Position numbers and translations under genes: made by a program. From Phenylobacterium sp. (GTDB taxonomy: Bacteria > Pseudomonadota > Alphaproteobacteria > Caulobacterales > Caulobacteraceae): a stretch of 17,108 nucleotides of DNA. Below, piece by piece: positions 16,596-17,108 of the stretch (its first letter is position 1; every line of letters begins with the position of its first letter). The notes under the pieces were generated by a model that was given only the letters and a program-made list of their open reading frames with translations, was not told the DNA's origin and made no database searches. The stretch covers positions 1 to 17,108 of the forward strand of contig JANXXA010000001.1 of the NCBI GenBank assembly GCA_025350885.1, read 5' to 3'.

Positions 16596-17108
16596 CTACC
16601 GCGCGATCTGGGCTTTCCGTTCGCGTCGGCGCGCGTGGAGTATATGCTCGGTATAGCCGTTGGGCTGGTGGCGGCCGGTGATGATCAGGTCGAGCGCCGC
16701 CTGGAAGGCGATGCTGGTGGCGGGGTCCGGGCTCATCGGGGCATAGGCCGGATCGCCGGCGTTCTGGCCGTCCACCACCTTGGCCATCCGCGCCAGCGTT
16801 TCGCGCACCTGGGCCTCGGTGCAGACCCCGTGATGCAGCCAGTTGGCGATGTGCTGGCTGGAAATCCGCAGCGTGGCGCGGTCCTCCATCAGACCCACGT
16901 CGTGGATGTCTGGCACCTTGGAGCAGCCGACGCCCTGGTCGATCCAACGCACCACATAGCCGAGGATCCCCTGGACGTTGTTGGCCAGCTCCTCGGCCAC
17001 ATCGGCGGCGTTCCAGTTGGACCGCGCCAGGGGCGGCGTCAGCAGGTCGTCAAGTCCGGTGCGCTGGCCCAGCGCCGCGCGCAGTCCCGCCTGCATCGTC
17101 GCCTGCAG
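16596..17108 (-). CDS. glcB: Malate synthase G, C-terminal part (runs off the window)
   Basis: The C-terminal 170 residues of malate synthase G, which condenses glyoxylate with acetyl-CoA to malate in the glyoxylate shunt. The segment matches the family closely from memory: [27 protein letters not shown] and [19 protein letters not shown]. It carries the cysteine equivalent to E. coli C617 and, 14 residues on, the catalytic aspartate equivalent to D631. The family's C-terminal NAGDPAY and QPNGYTE motifs are also present. The stop is TAG at 16596-16598. The start and most of the TIM barrel lie beyond position 17108, so this is truncated by the window, not a broken gene. It converges with the monooxygenase gene, and no hairpin terminator is visible in the 16-base gap. 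Confidence 0.95.
   Translation of the reverse strand: MQATMQAGLRAALGQRTGLDDLLTPPLARSNWNAADVAEELANNVQGILGYVVRWIDQGVGCSKVPDIHDVGLMEDRATLRISSQHIANWLHHGVCTEAQVRETLARMAKVVDGQNAGDPAYAPMSPDPATSIAFQAALDLIITGRHQPNGYTEHILHARRRERKAQIAR

Overview
This is a GC-rich (roughly 65-70% by eye), gene-dense stretch of chromosome from an alphaproteobacterium. A Caulobacterales member (Caulobacter/Phenylobacterium-like) is my best guess, from the Entner-Doudoroff operon layout, the codon bias and the promoter-like sequences. That placement is inference. I see no mobile element, tRNA, rRNA or CRISPR array. Twelve complete genes and one partial gene account for almost everything, and no gene-free stretch exceeds 300 bases.

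Layout. (1) 90-6662, carbohydrate block: a cytoplasmic GH15-family glucoamylase/trehalase-like hydrolase (minus) diverges from a pyruvate kinase gene (plus). The pyruvate kinase gene runs tail-to-tail into a two-gene minus-strand operon of a GT4 glycosyltransferase and a GDE-type (amylo-alpha-1,6-glucosidase) protein. (2) 6834-10916, Entner-Doudoroff operon on plus: pgl, edd, glk, eda, tightly packed or overlapping, with no zwf in front. (3) 10996-11814, fabI enoyl-ACP reductase with a GTG start and a clear Shine-Dalgarno site. (4) 11811-15164, minus-strand efflux operon emrA-like, emrB-like, tetR-like. (5) 15165-15328, a short divergent control region holding two copies of a TGGACC-N4-GGTCCA palindrome exactly 63 bp apart, with another perfect palindrome between them. 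(6) 15329-16579, a UbiH/UbiF/COQ6-type FAD monooxygenase, convergent with the 3' end of malate synthase G (glcB), which runs off the window.

How it fits together. Blocks 1 and 2 encode much of a route from alpha-glucan or trehalose to pyruvate: GH15 and perhaps the GDE protein release glucose, Glk phosphorylates it, Pgl-Edd-Eda carry it through Entner-Doudoroff, and pyruvate kinase handles the glyceraldehyde-3-phosphate branch. Glucose-6-phosphate dehydrogenase and lower glycolysis must be encoded elsewhere. Block 4 is a tripartite-type drug efflux operon whose last gene is probably its own repressor, and the twin palindromes are the likely operators.

Most of the window is recognisable housekeeping and accessory metabolism. 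The parts that merit follow-up are the twin-operator control region, the GT4-GDE pair of unknown substrate, and the convergent genes that overlap at their stop codons.
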